DNA from: Natronocella acetinitrilica
GTDB taxonomy: Bacteria; Pseudomonadota; Gammaproteobacteria; Nitrococcales; Aquisalimonadaceae
DNA: 64,000 nt
Direction of reading: 5' to 3'
Assembly (NCBI RefSeq): GCF_024170285.1
Contig: NZ_JALJXV010000001.1
Location: 248,001 to 312,000, forward strand
A program made the translations under genes and the position numbers. Positions within the stretch are counted from its first letter, which is position 1, and the number at the start of each line of letters is the position of its first letter. This document shows, one piece after another, positions 8,464 to 16,808 of the stretch. Below the pieces are notes generated by a model, which was not told the origin of the DNA, searched no databases, and saw only the letters and a program-made list of their open reading frames with translations.

Positions 8464-9828
8464 ATGAAGCACGGGCCCTTGCTCTGGGTCTTTACCGTAG
8501 CACTCTGCACCGCCCTCGCCGCACCTGCGCAGGCAAGCCTACCACTGGAAGTGGACGACGGGCCGCTGCCATCCCTGGCTCCTATGCTGGAGCGCACCAC
8601 CCCCGCGGTGGTGAATATCGCTACCCGGGGGCGTGAAACCGTGCGCAGCAGTCCCTTGATGGACGACCCATTCTTCCGGCGTTTTTTCGATATGCCGCAA
8701 CAACCACGGGAACGCCGCACCCAGAGCCTGGGTTCCGGCGTGATCGTCGATGCGGAAGCCGGATTCATCCTCACCAACCACCACGTGATCCAGAACGCCG
8801 AGCAGATCACCGTGACGCTTGCCGACGGCCGGGAGTTGAGCGCCGAGCGCATCGGTAGCGACCGGGACACGGATCTGGCCATCATCCGCATCACCGCCGA
8901 CGACCTCCGGGCTTTGCCACTGGCGGACTCCGACCAGCTTCGCGTGGGCGATTTCGTGATCGCTATCGGTAACCCGTTCGGTCTCGGCCAGACGGTCACG
9001 TCGGGGATCGTCAGCGCCCTGGGGCGCTCCGGCCTGCCCATGGATGGCTACCAGGACTACATCCAGACCGATGCGTCGATCAATCCCGGCAATTCCGGTG
9101 GCGCCCTGGTCAACCTCCGCGGCGAACTGGTCGGTATCAACACCGCAATCCTGAGCCCCGCTGGCGGCAACATCGGCATCGGTTTCGCCATTCCCATGAA
9201 CATGGCCCAGGCGATCATGGAGCAGTTGATCGCCCACGGCGAAGTGAGCCGCGGCCGGCTGGGCGTCAGCGTGCAGGACCTGACCACGGAGTTGGCGGAA
9301 GCGTTCGGGCTAGCCGCGCGCAGCGGCGTCGTGGTCACCCAGGTGTTCCCGGGGTCGGCGGCCGAGGCGGCCGGCCTTGAGAGCGGCGACATTGTTGCCG
9401 CCATCAACGGCCGTCCCGTCCGCCAGGCCAGCGAGCTGCGCAATGCGGTGGGCCTGCTGCGGGTGGGCGACGAGGTCAGGCTGGAGGTGATCCGCAACGG
9501 CGAGCGGCAGACCCTGTCCGCGGTGCTCACCAGCCCGGAACTGGAAACCCTGAGCGGTGCGGCCCTGACACCCCGGCTTGCAGGCGTCACCTTTACTATG
9601 GCGGACGTGGAAACACGACAGGGCCGGGAGAACCGGGTGCAAGTACAAACCGTCGAGCCGGGAAGCCGTGCCGAGGGCTCCGGCCTGCGGGTGGGTGACG
9701 TGGTGCTTTCGGTGAATAGGCGCCCGGTGCGGGATCTGACCGACCTTCAGGCCGCAGTTCCCGCCAACGGTGAATTGTTGCTGCATCTGCAACGCGGCAG
9801 TGGGGCACTGTTCCTGGCGTTGCGCTGA
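8464..9828 (+). CDS. Periplasmic serine endoprotease, DegP/DegQ family
   Basis: This 454-aa protease begins with a signal peptide (hydrophobic residues 5-20, likely cleaved after PAQA). The trypsin-like domain carries an intact triad: His107 in TNHHV, Asp137 in RDTDLAI and Ser211 in GNSGGAL. Two PDZ domains follow (about residues 260-350 and 365-452). It degrades or refolds misfolded envelope proteins. Its position after Hsp20 and CbpA suggests a stress-response cluster. DegQ/MucD-like is the closest assignment; the exact paralogue is uncertain. Confidence 0.94.
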   Translation: MKHGPLLWVFTVALCTALAAPAQASLPLEVDDGPLPSLAPMLERTTPAVVNIATRGRETVRSSPLMDDPFFRRFFDMPQQPRERRTQSLGSGVIVDAEAGFILTNHHVIQNAEQITVTLADGRELSAERIGSDRDTDLAIIRITADDLRALPLADSDQLRVGDFVIAIGNPFGLGQTVTSGIVSALGRSGLPMDGYQDYIQTDASINPGNSGGALVNLRGELVGINTAILSPAGGNIGIGFAIPMNMAQAIMEQLIAHGEVSRGRLGVSVQDLTTELAEAFGLAARSGVVVTQVFPGSAAEAAGLESGDIVAAINGRPVRQASELRNAVGLLRVGDEVRLEVIRNGERQTLSAVLTSPELETLSGAALTPRLAGVTFTMADVETRQGRENRVQVQTVEPGSRAEGSGLRVGDVVLSVNRRPVRDLTDLQAAVPANGELLLHLQRGSGALFLALR

Positions 9829-9839
9829 GCAGCGCCAGG
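9813..9839. terminator. Possible bidirectional hairpin, degP/tonB junction
   Basis: CCTGGCGTTG / CAGCGCCAGG form a 10-bp stem with one wobble around a 7-base loop that contains the protease stop codon. The genes converge here. There is no T-run on either strand, so termination is only possible, not shown. Confidence 0.35.
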
Positions 9840-9871
9840 CGGGGCAGATAACGCATCCGGCCTGCGCCTGA

Positions 9872-10608
<737 letters not shown>

Positions 10609-10609
<1 letters not shown>

Positions 10610-11016
10610 CAGGACTCCGCCGGATTGGTCAACAGCACGAGGCGCTCCAGGCCCACGTCCCGCAGCAGATCCATCAGATCGAGCACGGCCTCCGCGGATA
10701 CGTCGGCATCGGCCTTGAGCTTGATGGGCGGCGGTTCCGCTCCAGCCAGTCGCTCCTGCAGTCGCATGGTCAGATCTTCTGCGGCCAGTTCTTCACCTTC
10801 GAAAGCCAGGCGGCCGTCGGCGGCCAGCAGTATCATGCCGTCCTCGGTCCGCTCGGCCTCGCGACCGTCCCGGGTTTCCGGAGGCTCGACATCAAACGGG
10901 TCGGTGGCGGTGAGGGCACCGGCCAGCATGAAGAAGATCAGCAGCAGAAAGACGATATTGATCAGGGGAATGACGTTTTCACCCTGCTCACGGCGGGGCG
11001 GATCCGGGAAATGCAT
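10609..11016 (-). CDS. exbD: Biopolymer transport protein ExbD (second copy)
   Basis: This 135-aa protein has one N-terminal membrane helix containing the family motif ([19 protein letters not shown], about residues 15-33) and a periplasmic domain. The usual membrane aspartate of ExbD (PLIDVVF in the neighbouring copy) is replaced by Asn here (PLINIVF). The ATG at 11016 overlaps the stop of the first exbD by one base, which favours it over a longer upstream start. Confidence 0.88.
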
Positions 11017-11420
11017 TACTCGCCTCCCCGCTGCAGCGAGAGGTTGGTACCACCTGCAGCCGTGGCCGAATCCACCACCCACATGATGTCGCGCAAGGGC
11101 ACGCCCGGTTCAGGTCGCAGCACCATGGGCCGCTCGCTGTCCGCCGCCAGTGCCTGGCTTATCAGCACATCAAGCCCCGCGCGATCCGTCACCTCACCGT
11201 CAAACACAATCTCGCCACTATCAGTCAGGCGAATGACGATGAGTTCGGACTCCGCTTCCGCGGCTGCATCACCGAGCGGAGGAATCGCGAGACTGGCGGA
11301 ACGCCAGTCGAGAAAACTCGAGGCCAGCATGAAAAACACCAGCAGGATGAACACCACATCGATCAATGGGGTCAGGCTGACGATGCTGCGCTTTCGTCTG
11401 GGTGCCCACTCAATGCGCAT
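11016..11420 (-). CDS. exbD: Biopolymer transport protein ExbD (first copy)
   Basis: This 134-aa protein has a single membrane helix with the intact proton-path aspartate (SLTPLIDVVFILLVFFML) and a periplasmic C-terminal domain. The ATG at 11420 was chosen over a TTG at 11441; it overlaps the exbB end by 11 bp. It would form the proton channel with ExbB and the second ExbD. Two adjacent exbD genes with only one keeping the Asp suggests a mixed complex with distinct subunits. Confidence 0.9.
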   Translation of the reverse strand: MRIEWAPRRKRSIVSLTPLIDVVFILLVFFMLASSFLDWRSASLAIPPLGDAAAEAESELIVIRLTDSGEIVFDGEVTDRAGLDVLISQALAADSERPMVLRPEPGVPLRDIMWVVDSATAAGGTNLSLQRGGE

Positions 11421-12120
11421 CGCCGGCACGCCTCGCGGCAAGCTCGGCAGCTGGGGCCGCGCTGCTGAGCCGTTGGGGCTCAGGATCCGCCGACTGCGTG
11501 AACACGCGGGTCACGGAATCTTCCATGGCGTGTCTGAAACGCTCGACCCGGCGCTCAAGCCAGTTCAGCGCGAACACTGCGGGGATCGCCACGGCAAGAC
11601 CGACAGCTGTGGTGAGCAGGGCCTCCCAGATACCGCCGGAGAGCAGGGCCGGGTCGACCCGGCTGCCAGCCGCCTCGAGTTGCCGGAAGGCCTCGATCAT
11701 CCCCAGCACCGTGCCCAACAGCCCGAGCAACGGGCTGAGCGCCCCAATCACCTCGAGACTGCGCAGTTGCGAACGCAGGCTTTCCAGATACCGGGCACCA
11801 ACCCGCCCGACCTCTTCCCGGACCAGCGCATCGTGCTCCGGGCGTCGCTGGCGCTCGGCTATCGCCGTCGCCATGACACGGGCGATGGGGTTGCGCTCGT
11901 CGGCGAGCAGCGCGGCGGCTTCGTCGGCGCGGCCTGCGGCGAGGCGCTCGATGACGCCATCGACAAAGCCCGTCCGGTGTAATCGCAGCGCCTGGAACTG
12001 CCAGCTCTTGATCAGCACGATGGCAAGCGCGACCACGGACATGGCAAGCAGAATCATCACCACCGGCCCGCCCAACTCGGTGAGCACTGACAACCGTTGA
12101 AGGAATTCGCTGCCGTCCAT
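11410..12120 (-). CDS. exbB: MotA/TolQ/ExbB proton channel protein
   Basis: This 236-aa protein has three hydrophobic segments (about residues 17-38, 122-145 and 158-185), as in ExbB/TolQ. The conserved LxxLSPLLGLLGTVLGMIEAF region is present (about residues 128-148). It is the first gene of exbB-exbD-exbD-tonB on the minus strand. A Fur-like sequence lies 40-65 bases upstream, so iron control is likely. TolQ is less likely because no tolA/tolB genes are nearby and tonB is present. Confidence 0.93.
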   Translation of the reverse strand: MDGSEFLQRLSVLTELGGPVVMILLAMSVVALAIVLIKSWQFQALRLHRTGFVDGVIERLAAGRADEAAALLADERNPIARVMATAIAERQRRPEHDALVREEVGRVGARYLESLRSQLRSLEVIGALSPLLGLLGTVLGMIEAFRQLEAAGSRVDPALLSGGIWEALLTTAVGLAVAIPAVFALNWLERRVERFRHAMEDSVTRVFTQSADPEPQRLSSAAPAAELAARRAGDAH

Positions 12121-12161
12121 AGACCAACCTCTGCCAGGAGATTTCAGAATTGCGAGATACT

Positions 12162-12184
12162 ATTGCGATTGAGAACTATTTGCA
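12162..12184 (-). promoter_or_regulatory. Candidate Fur box upstream of exbB
   Basis: The plus-strand sequence ATTGCGATTGAGAACTATTTGC resembles AT-rich Fur sites of the type AATGATAATTGAGAATCATTTGC. It is the most AT-rich part of the exbB-pcm gap and lies just upstream of exbB. Several positions deviate from consensus, so this is an inference from motif and context. Confidence 0.45.
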
Positions 12185-12316
12185 AAGAGACCCGGATTGT
12201 CAGCCTCTTCCACAGAATCCGGCGCAAATCTTAAACTCCGGGCCTGGAACGCTTATCATAGTTGCCCAATCGCCCGAAGCGTGAGCAGCGTGCGGAAACG
12301 GACAGCGGAGACCCTG

Positions 12317-12979
12317 ATGCGAGAAATGAACCTGGAGCAAGCCCGCTTCAACATGGTGGAACAGCAGGTACGCCCCTGGGACGTGCTGGATCCGCGGGCA
12401 CTGGACGTCATGGACCGCGTGCTCCGCGAACATTTCGTCGACCCGAAACACCGTAATCTCGCCTACTCCGATCTCAACCTGCCCCTGGCCCACGGTCAGG
12501 TCATGCTCTCGCCGCGCCAGGAGGGCCGCATCCTGCAGGCGGTGGCACCGCAGGAGACCGAGCAGGTACTGGAGATCGGCACTGGCAGCGGCTATCTCAC
12601 CGCCTGTCTTGCCACCCTGGCCCGCCATGTCACCACGGTGGATATTCACCCTGAGTTCCATGAGCTGGCCGGCACCCGACTCGAGAAAGAGGGCCTTCGA
12701 AACGTCACTTTCGTGGATGGCGATGCCGCCCGCGGCTGGGATGACGGCAAGCGCTACGACGCCATCGCCGTGACCGGCTCGCTACCCGAGTTGCACCAGG
12801 GCTTTCACCGGGCCCTGACCATCGGTGGACGCCTCTTCGTGATTGTAGGCGACGGCCCGATCATGGAAGCGTTGTTGATCATCCGCGTGGCCGAGGATCA
12901 ATGGGCCGTGGATAGCCTGGTAGATACCCACATCCCGGCACTGATCAACGCCCACCGCACTCGCCACTTCGAATTCTAG
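12317..12979 (+). CDS. pcm: Protein-L-isoaspartate O-methyltransferase family protein
   Basis: This 220-aa protein has a methyltransferase fold with the SAM-binding motif LEIGTGSGY (residues 85-93). It matches the PCMT family, which starts repair of isoaspartyl residues. The N-terminus (MREMNLEQARFNMVEQQVRPW) is typical of the variant found beside a rhodanese gene in Proteobacteria, so the substrate may differ from classical Pcm. The ATG at 12317 was chosen; an upstream extension of 40 residues looks non-coding. A rhodanese gene follows 10 bp downstream. Confidence 0.88.
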   Translation: MREMNLEQARFNMVEQQVRPWDVLDPRALDVMDRVLREHFVDPKHRNLAYSDLNLPLAHGQVMLSPRQEGRILQAVAPQETEQVLEIGTGSGYLTACLATLARHVTTVDIHPEFHELAGTRLEKEGLRNVTFVDGDAARGWDDGKRYDAIAVTGSLPELHQGFHRALTIGGRLFVIVGDGPIMEALLIIRVAEDQWAVDSLVDTHIPALINAHRTRHFEF

Positions 12980-12989
12980 GGAAACACTG

Positions 12990-13313
12990 ATGGCTCTCGC
13001 CCGAACCGACGCCACACAGCTACGTAGCCGACTCGACCGTGATGAATCCCTGTTCCTGCTGGACGTCCGCGAGGACTGGGAATTCAACCTGGGACATATC
13101 CCGGGCTCGGTGCATATTCCCATGGGGCAGATCACGGGGCGCACCGACGACATCCCCCAGGACCGGCCCATAGTCTGCATCTGCCATCACGGCATGCGCA
13201 GCGAGCAGGTGGCCCACTATCTGTTACAGCAGGGTTGGGAGACGGTGGAGAACCTGCAGGGCGGGGTCGACGCCTGGTCGCTGGAAGTCGACCCGTCGGT
13301 GCCCCGCTACTAG
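12990..13313 (+). CDS. Rhodanese-like sulfurtransferase
   Basis: This 107-aa single rhodanese domain has the active-site loop CHHGMR with Cys65 as the persulfide carrier. LLDVREDWEF and HIPGS are the usual N-terminal family motifs. It probably moves sulfane sulfur in the cytoplasm; the natural donor and acceptor are not known. It is co-directional with pcm (10-bp gap) and converges on waaA. Confidence 0.93.
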   Translation: MALARTDATQLRSRLDRDESLFLLDVREDWEFNLGHIPGSVHIPMGQITGRTDDIPQDRPIVCICHHGMRSEQVAHYLLQQGWETVENLQGGVDAWSLEVDPSVPRY

Positions 13314-13320
13314 CGCCGTC

Positions 13321-14595
13321 CTAGCGCGACGACTCCAGCAAGGCCTTGACCTCGTCGATGACGAAGCCGGTTGCCCCGCGGTTCGCTTCCACCATCCCAC
13401 GTCCAGCGCGCCCCATGTCGGCCCGCCGATCCGGGTTCTCCAGCAATTCGATCACCGCATCGGCCAGCAGGTTGGCGTCCGCCACCTGATCGCAGGCACC
13501 GGCCTCCACCAGTTGCCGGGTGATGTCGGCAAAGTTGTAGGTGTGGAGGCCAACCAGCACCGGCAGGCCAAGCGCGGCGGGCTCCAGCAGGTTATGCGCC
13601 CCCATGGGCACGAGACTGCCACCGACGAAGGCGATGTCGGAGGCGGCGTAGAGCAACGGCAACTCGCCCATGGTGTCTCCCAGGTACACCTGCACATGGG
13701 CCGGGCAGACGCCACCCTCGGAACGTCGCGCCAGGTTGAAACCGGCCTCCTGGACCAGATCGGCCACTCCATCGAAGCGGTCGGGATGACGGGGCACCAG
13801 TATCAGCAGGGTTTCCGGCAACGTCTTCAGAACCAGCGCATGGGCCGCCAGAACCTGCTCCTCTTCACCCTCACGGGTACTGGCGGCGATCCAGGTCGGG
13901 CGGTTGGCCCCCAGTTGCTGGCGCAACACCTCGCCCTGCTCTCGTGTGCTCGCCGGCACCGACTGATCGAACTTCAGGCTGCCGGCCACCACCAGGCGCT
14001 CATCCGGGGCACCGAGTTCCAGCAGGCGTCGGGCATCATCCCGACTCTGCGCAGCGATGCGTGTCGGACATTGCAGCACCGGTTCCATCAACCGCCGGAC
14101 CCGGGAATAGCCCGCCGCCGTCGATGCCGAGAGTCGTGCATTGACCAGCAGCAGGGGAATGCGACGACGGTGGATACCGTGGAACAGGTTCGGCCATAGT
14201 TCCATTTCCACGATGATGGCAAGGCGTGGCTGCAGGCGATTGAGGAACGCGGCAACAGCGTGGGGCAGGTCGAACGGCACATAGCAATGGTGGACGCTGT
14301 CACCGAACTGTCGATCCAGTTGCAGCGCCCCGGTCGGCGTCTGGGTCGTCACTACCAGGGGAATGCCGGGATAGCGATGACGAAGCTCCCGCAGGAACGG
14401 TCCGGCAGCCTGCACTTCACCGACAGATGCGGCATGGACCCAGATGCTGCCCCTTGGCACACGGGCCGGAACATGCCCGAAGAAGCGTTCCGACCACCGC
14501 TTGCGATACAGCGGCTGGCGCCGACCGCGCCACAGCAGGTACAAGGGCATCCACGGAACCAGCAGATACAGCAAGACGGTATAGGCGAACCGCAT
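13321..14595 (-). CDS. waaA: 3-deoxy-D-manno-octulosonic acid transferase
   Basis: This 424-aa GT30 enzyme adds Kdo from CMP-Kdo to lipid IVA at the inner membrane. It has an N-terminal membrane anchor (about residues 3-22) and the conserved IWVHAASVGE segment (residues 51-60), whose Glu is the catalytic base of the family. The ATG at 14595 shares a base with the stop of the upstream heptosyltransferase gene (TGATG), which decides the start. kdkA, hldE and an lpxL-like gene are nearby, making this a core-lipid A locus. Confidence 0.96.
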   Translation of the reverse strand: MRFAYTVLLYLLVPWMPLYLLWRGRRQPLYRKRWSERFFGHVPARVPRGSIWVHAASVGEVQAAGPFLRELRHRYPGIPLVVTTQTPTGALQLDRQFGDSVHHCYVPFDLPHAVAAFLNRLQPRLAIIVEMELWPNLFHGIHRRRIPLLLVNARLSASTAAGYSRVRRLMEPVLQCPTRIAAQSRDDARRLLELGAPDERLVVAGSLKFDQSVPASTREQGEVLRQQLGANRPTWIAASTREGEEEQVLAAHALVLKTLPETLLILVPRHPDRFDGVADLVQEAGFNLARRSEGGVCPAHVQVYLGDTMGELPLLYAASDIAFVGGSLVPMGAHNLLEPAALGLPVLVGLHTYNFADITRQLVEAGACDQVADANLLADAVIELLENPDRRADMGRAGRGMVEANRGATGFVIDEVKALLESSR

Positions 14596-15701
14596 CACGG
14601 CGAGATCCGCTCCTGCAGCCGCTCGGCCCCTGGAGTGGCCATGAGCGCATCGAGGCGACCGGTCACGTCGGCAACGGTGATCAGGTCCATGGCATCGGCA
14701 CGACGAACACGCCGCCCCCAGGCAACTTGGTCCACGCTCTTGCCCCAATGCGCCTTTACCGCGTCGGGATAGCGATTCACCACCCAGCGGCGACCGAGAT
14801 AGGGTCCCGTCCGATCCGGATTGGACGTCGCATACAAGCCGATCACGGGTGTGCCCGCCGCCACTGCCATATGAGCCGGCCCGGAGTCCGGCGAGACCAC
14901 GACCTCGGCGCGCCCCAGTATTGCCAGCAGTTCCTTGAGCGTGGTTCTACCGACCAGGTTCTCCACTGGCACGCCAGCCTCCCGGGCAATACTCTCACCG
15001 TAGCGGCGCTCTTCCGCCGTCGGCCCGCCGGTGATGATCACCTGCAGCCCATGCCGGTTGTGGGCGTGGCGCACCAGTTCCACATAGGACGCGATTGACC
15101 AGTTTCGGAAGTTGGCCACCCGCTGCGAGCTGCACGGGCTGATCACCATTGTCGGCTGATCCGGCGGAACGAGGTCATCGGCCCGCTGGCGGGCCGCCTC
15201 GGGAACCGGGATATCCCAGCGCAGCACCCGCTCGGTCACGCCGAGCGCGTTGATGAAATCGAAAAACCCGTCCATCACGTGGGCCCGTGGATGGGGGGCA
15301 ATCCGACGGTTGACGAACAGGCCATGGAAGTCTCGGCTGCGCTGGCTGTCGAAACCAATGCGCTGATCGGCCCGGACCACCCGGGACAGCCACCCGGCAC
15401 GCAGTGCAACCTGCATCAGCAACAGGGCATCGAAGCGGCGCTGGGACAGCGCCTCGGCCACGGCACGGCGCCCGGCGGCGCCAGCACGCTTATCGAAAGT
15501 GATAAACTCCACCCCGTCCAGATCGCCCAGCAGTACGGATTCGGTGCGCCCGATAATCCAGGTGATGTGCGTCTCGGGCCAGGCCTGCTGCAGGCTTCTG
15601 ATCACCGGGACCATGTGGCAACAGTCACCGATCGCTGATAAACGAAGCAGGCAGAGCCTGTTCGGTGGTTTTCTGAAGGGCAATACGGCTTGATGCGCCA
15701 T
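14595..15701 (-). CDS. Glycosyltransferase family 9, LPS heptosyltransferase
   Basis: This 368-aa protein has the GT9 N-terminal motif LLRLSAIGD (residues 18-26), with Asp26 as the likely base. A C-terminal nucleotide-sugar motif (VVVSPDSGPAHMAVAAGTPV) is also present. It probably adds L-glycero-D-manno-heptose to the inner core; whether it is the WaaC or WaaF type is unclear. Its ATG at 15701 overlaps by nine bases the 5' end of kdkA on the other strand. A TTG seven codons in is an alternative start. Confidence 0.87.
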   Translation of the reverse strand: MAHQAVLPFRKPPNRLCLLRLSAIGDCCHMVPVIRSLQQAWPETHITWIIGRTESVLLGDLDGVEFITFDKRAGAAGRRAVAEALSQRRFDALLLMQVALRAGWLSRVVRADQRIGFDSQRSRDFHGLFVNRRIAPHPRAHVMDGFFDFINALGVTERVLRWDIPVPEAARQRADDLVPPDQPTMVISPCSSQRVANFRNWSIASYVELVRHAHNRHGLQVIITGGPTAEERRYGESIAREAGVPVENLVGRTTLKELLAILGRAEVVVSPDSGPAHMAVAAGTPVIGLYATSNPDRTGPYLGRRWVVNRYPDAVKAHWGKSVDQVAWGRRVRRADAMDLITVADVTGRLDALMATPGAERLQERISP

Positions 15702-16403
15702 AGCGAAATTCACCAAAACGGTTGCCACTGGCAACTGCACGACCCGACCATCCTCGAGCAACTGCCCGAGTGGCTGTTCGATCCGGACGCCCTCGCCACC
15801 CGCAATATGCTCACCGGGGAGAGCAGCGGTCGACGCAGCGCCTGGTTTCTGCGCTTCGGGGACCGCAACATGGTACTACGCCACTACTGGCGGGGCGGCA
15901 TGGTGGCTCGAATCAGCGCGGATGTCTATGTCTGGACAGGGCTGGAGCGAACCCGGCCATGGCGCGAGTGGCATCTGCTGGCGCAGATGCGAGCCGCCGG
16001 GCTGCCGGTTCCGGTGCCAGTCGCAGCCCGGGTGAGTCGACAGGGGCCAGGCTACCGGGGCGATCTCCTCACCCTTGCCATCCCCGGCGCCGAACCGTTG
16101 GACACGGTGATTCATGCCGGTGCGGACAATGTGGCCTTATGGGGCAGCATCGGCAAAACCATCCGCCGTTTCCACATCGCCGGCTTCCGCCATGCGGACC
16201 TGAACGTGCGCAACATACTCGTGGACGCGGAGCGCCGCATCTGGCTGATCGACTGGGATCGTGGCACGCACCGCACCGACCATGACTGGGCGCTGGGCAA
16301 TATCGCCCGGCTGCGGCGCTCATTGCAGAAAGACCCGGCACTCAAGGCCGCCGCCGACCGCCACTGGCAGCGCCTCCTGGCCAGTTACGAGACGCCCCTG
16401 TGA
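15693..16403 (+). CDS. kdkA: 3-deoxy-D-manno-octulosonic acid kinase
   Basis: This 236-aa enzyme has the protein-kinase-like catalytic segment HADLNVRNIL (His167, Asp169, Asn174) followed by the metal-binding IDWD (Asp188). It is the Kdo kinase type that phosphorylates Kdo in the inner core with ATP. It faces a heptosyltransferase gene on the opposite strand with overlapping 5' ends, so each promoter must lie inside the other's coding region unless one start is further in. It is followed by two long intergenic repeats. Confidence 0.9.
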   Translation: MRHSEIHQNGCHWQLHDPTILEQLPEWLFDPDALATRNMLTGESSGRRSAWFLRFGDRNMVLRHYWRGGMVARISADVYVWTGLERTRPWREWHLLAQMRAAGLPVPVPVAARVSRQGPGYRGDLLTLAIPGAEPLDTVIHAGADNVALWGSIGKTIRRFHIAGFRHADLNVRNILVDAERRIWLIDWDRGTHRTDHDWALGNIARLRRSLQKDPALKAAADRHWQRLLASYETPL

Positions 16404-16462
16404 TCCAGCCACCAGATCCATTGGCCGCGCCTGACAATAACCACGCACCCCGCACCTGCCGT

Positions 16463-16572
16463 GCCCTGTGGCGGGTGCGTCGGTCAGGGACCGTCAGCGA
16501 CAGGGACGTCGCTGTCGAGCCTACAGGGACGTATCTACGGCGTGTCCCTGACCGACGCACCCGTCGCAGGGC
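16463..16572 (+). repeat. Inverted-arm repeat, copy 1
   Basis: The 54-bp core (16491-16544) is flanked by arms of 28 bases (16463-16490 and 16545-16572) that are inverted repeats with two mismatches. Core hairpin A has stem CAGCGAC/GTCGCTG and loop AGGGAC; hairpin B has stem TAC/GTA and loop AGGGAC. The core reads in the sense of kdkA, 60 bases past its stop. The surrounding 405-bp gap (16404-16808) otherwise holds only copy 2. Confidence 0.93.
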
Positions 16573-16670
16573 CCTGACCGCAAGCAGACCCAGCCATGAC
16601 CAGAGGCCATACGACCGGCCTTCATGACACAGCCACCGGGGCATTTGCATGGCATCACCACGGGTCAGGG

Positions 16671-16780
16671 AACGCCGCATGCGTGCGCCCCTCCGGGACA
16701 CGCCGTAAACCCATCCATGGGGGCTCGACAGCGACATCCCTGTCGCTGACGGTCCCGGAGGGGCGCACGCACGCGACGTT
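16671..16780 (-). repeat. Inverted-arm repeat, copy 2
   Basis: The core (16699-16752) lies in the opposite orientation, between 28-bp arms (16671-16698 and 16753-16780) that pair with two mismatches and differ entirely in sequence from those of copy 1. Loops are AGGGAT (stem CAGCGAC/GTCGCTG) and ATGGAT (stem CCC/GGG). It reads in the sense of hldE, 29 bases past its stop, so the two converging genes each have a copy in their own 3' region. Confidence 0.93.
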
Positions 16781-16808
16781 TGGGGCCGTTCCGAGGGTGT
16801 GCCTTCGA

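Noticed and set aside
16463-16780. Insertion sequence or MITE with terminal repeats
   Set aside because: No transposase, no clear target duplication, and arm sequences are not shared between copies.
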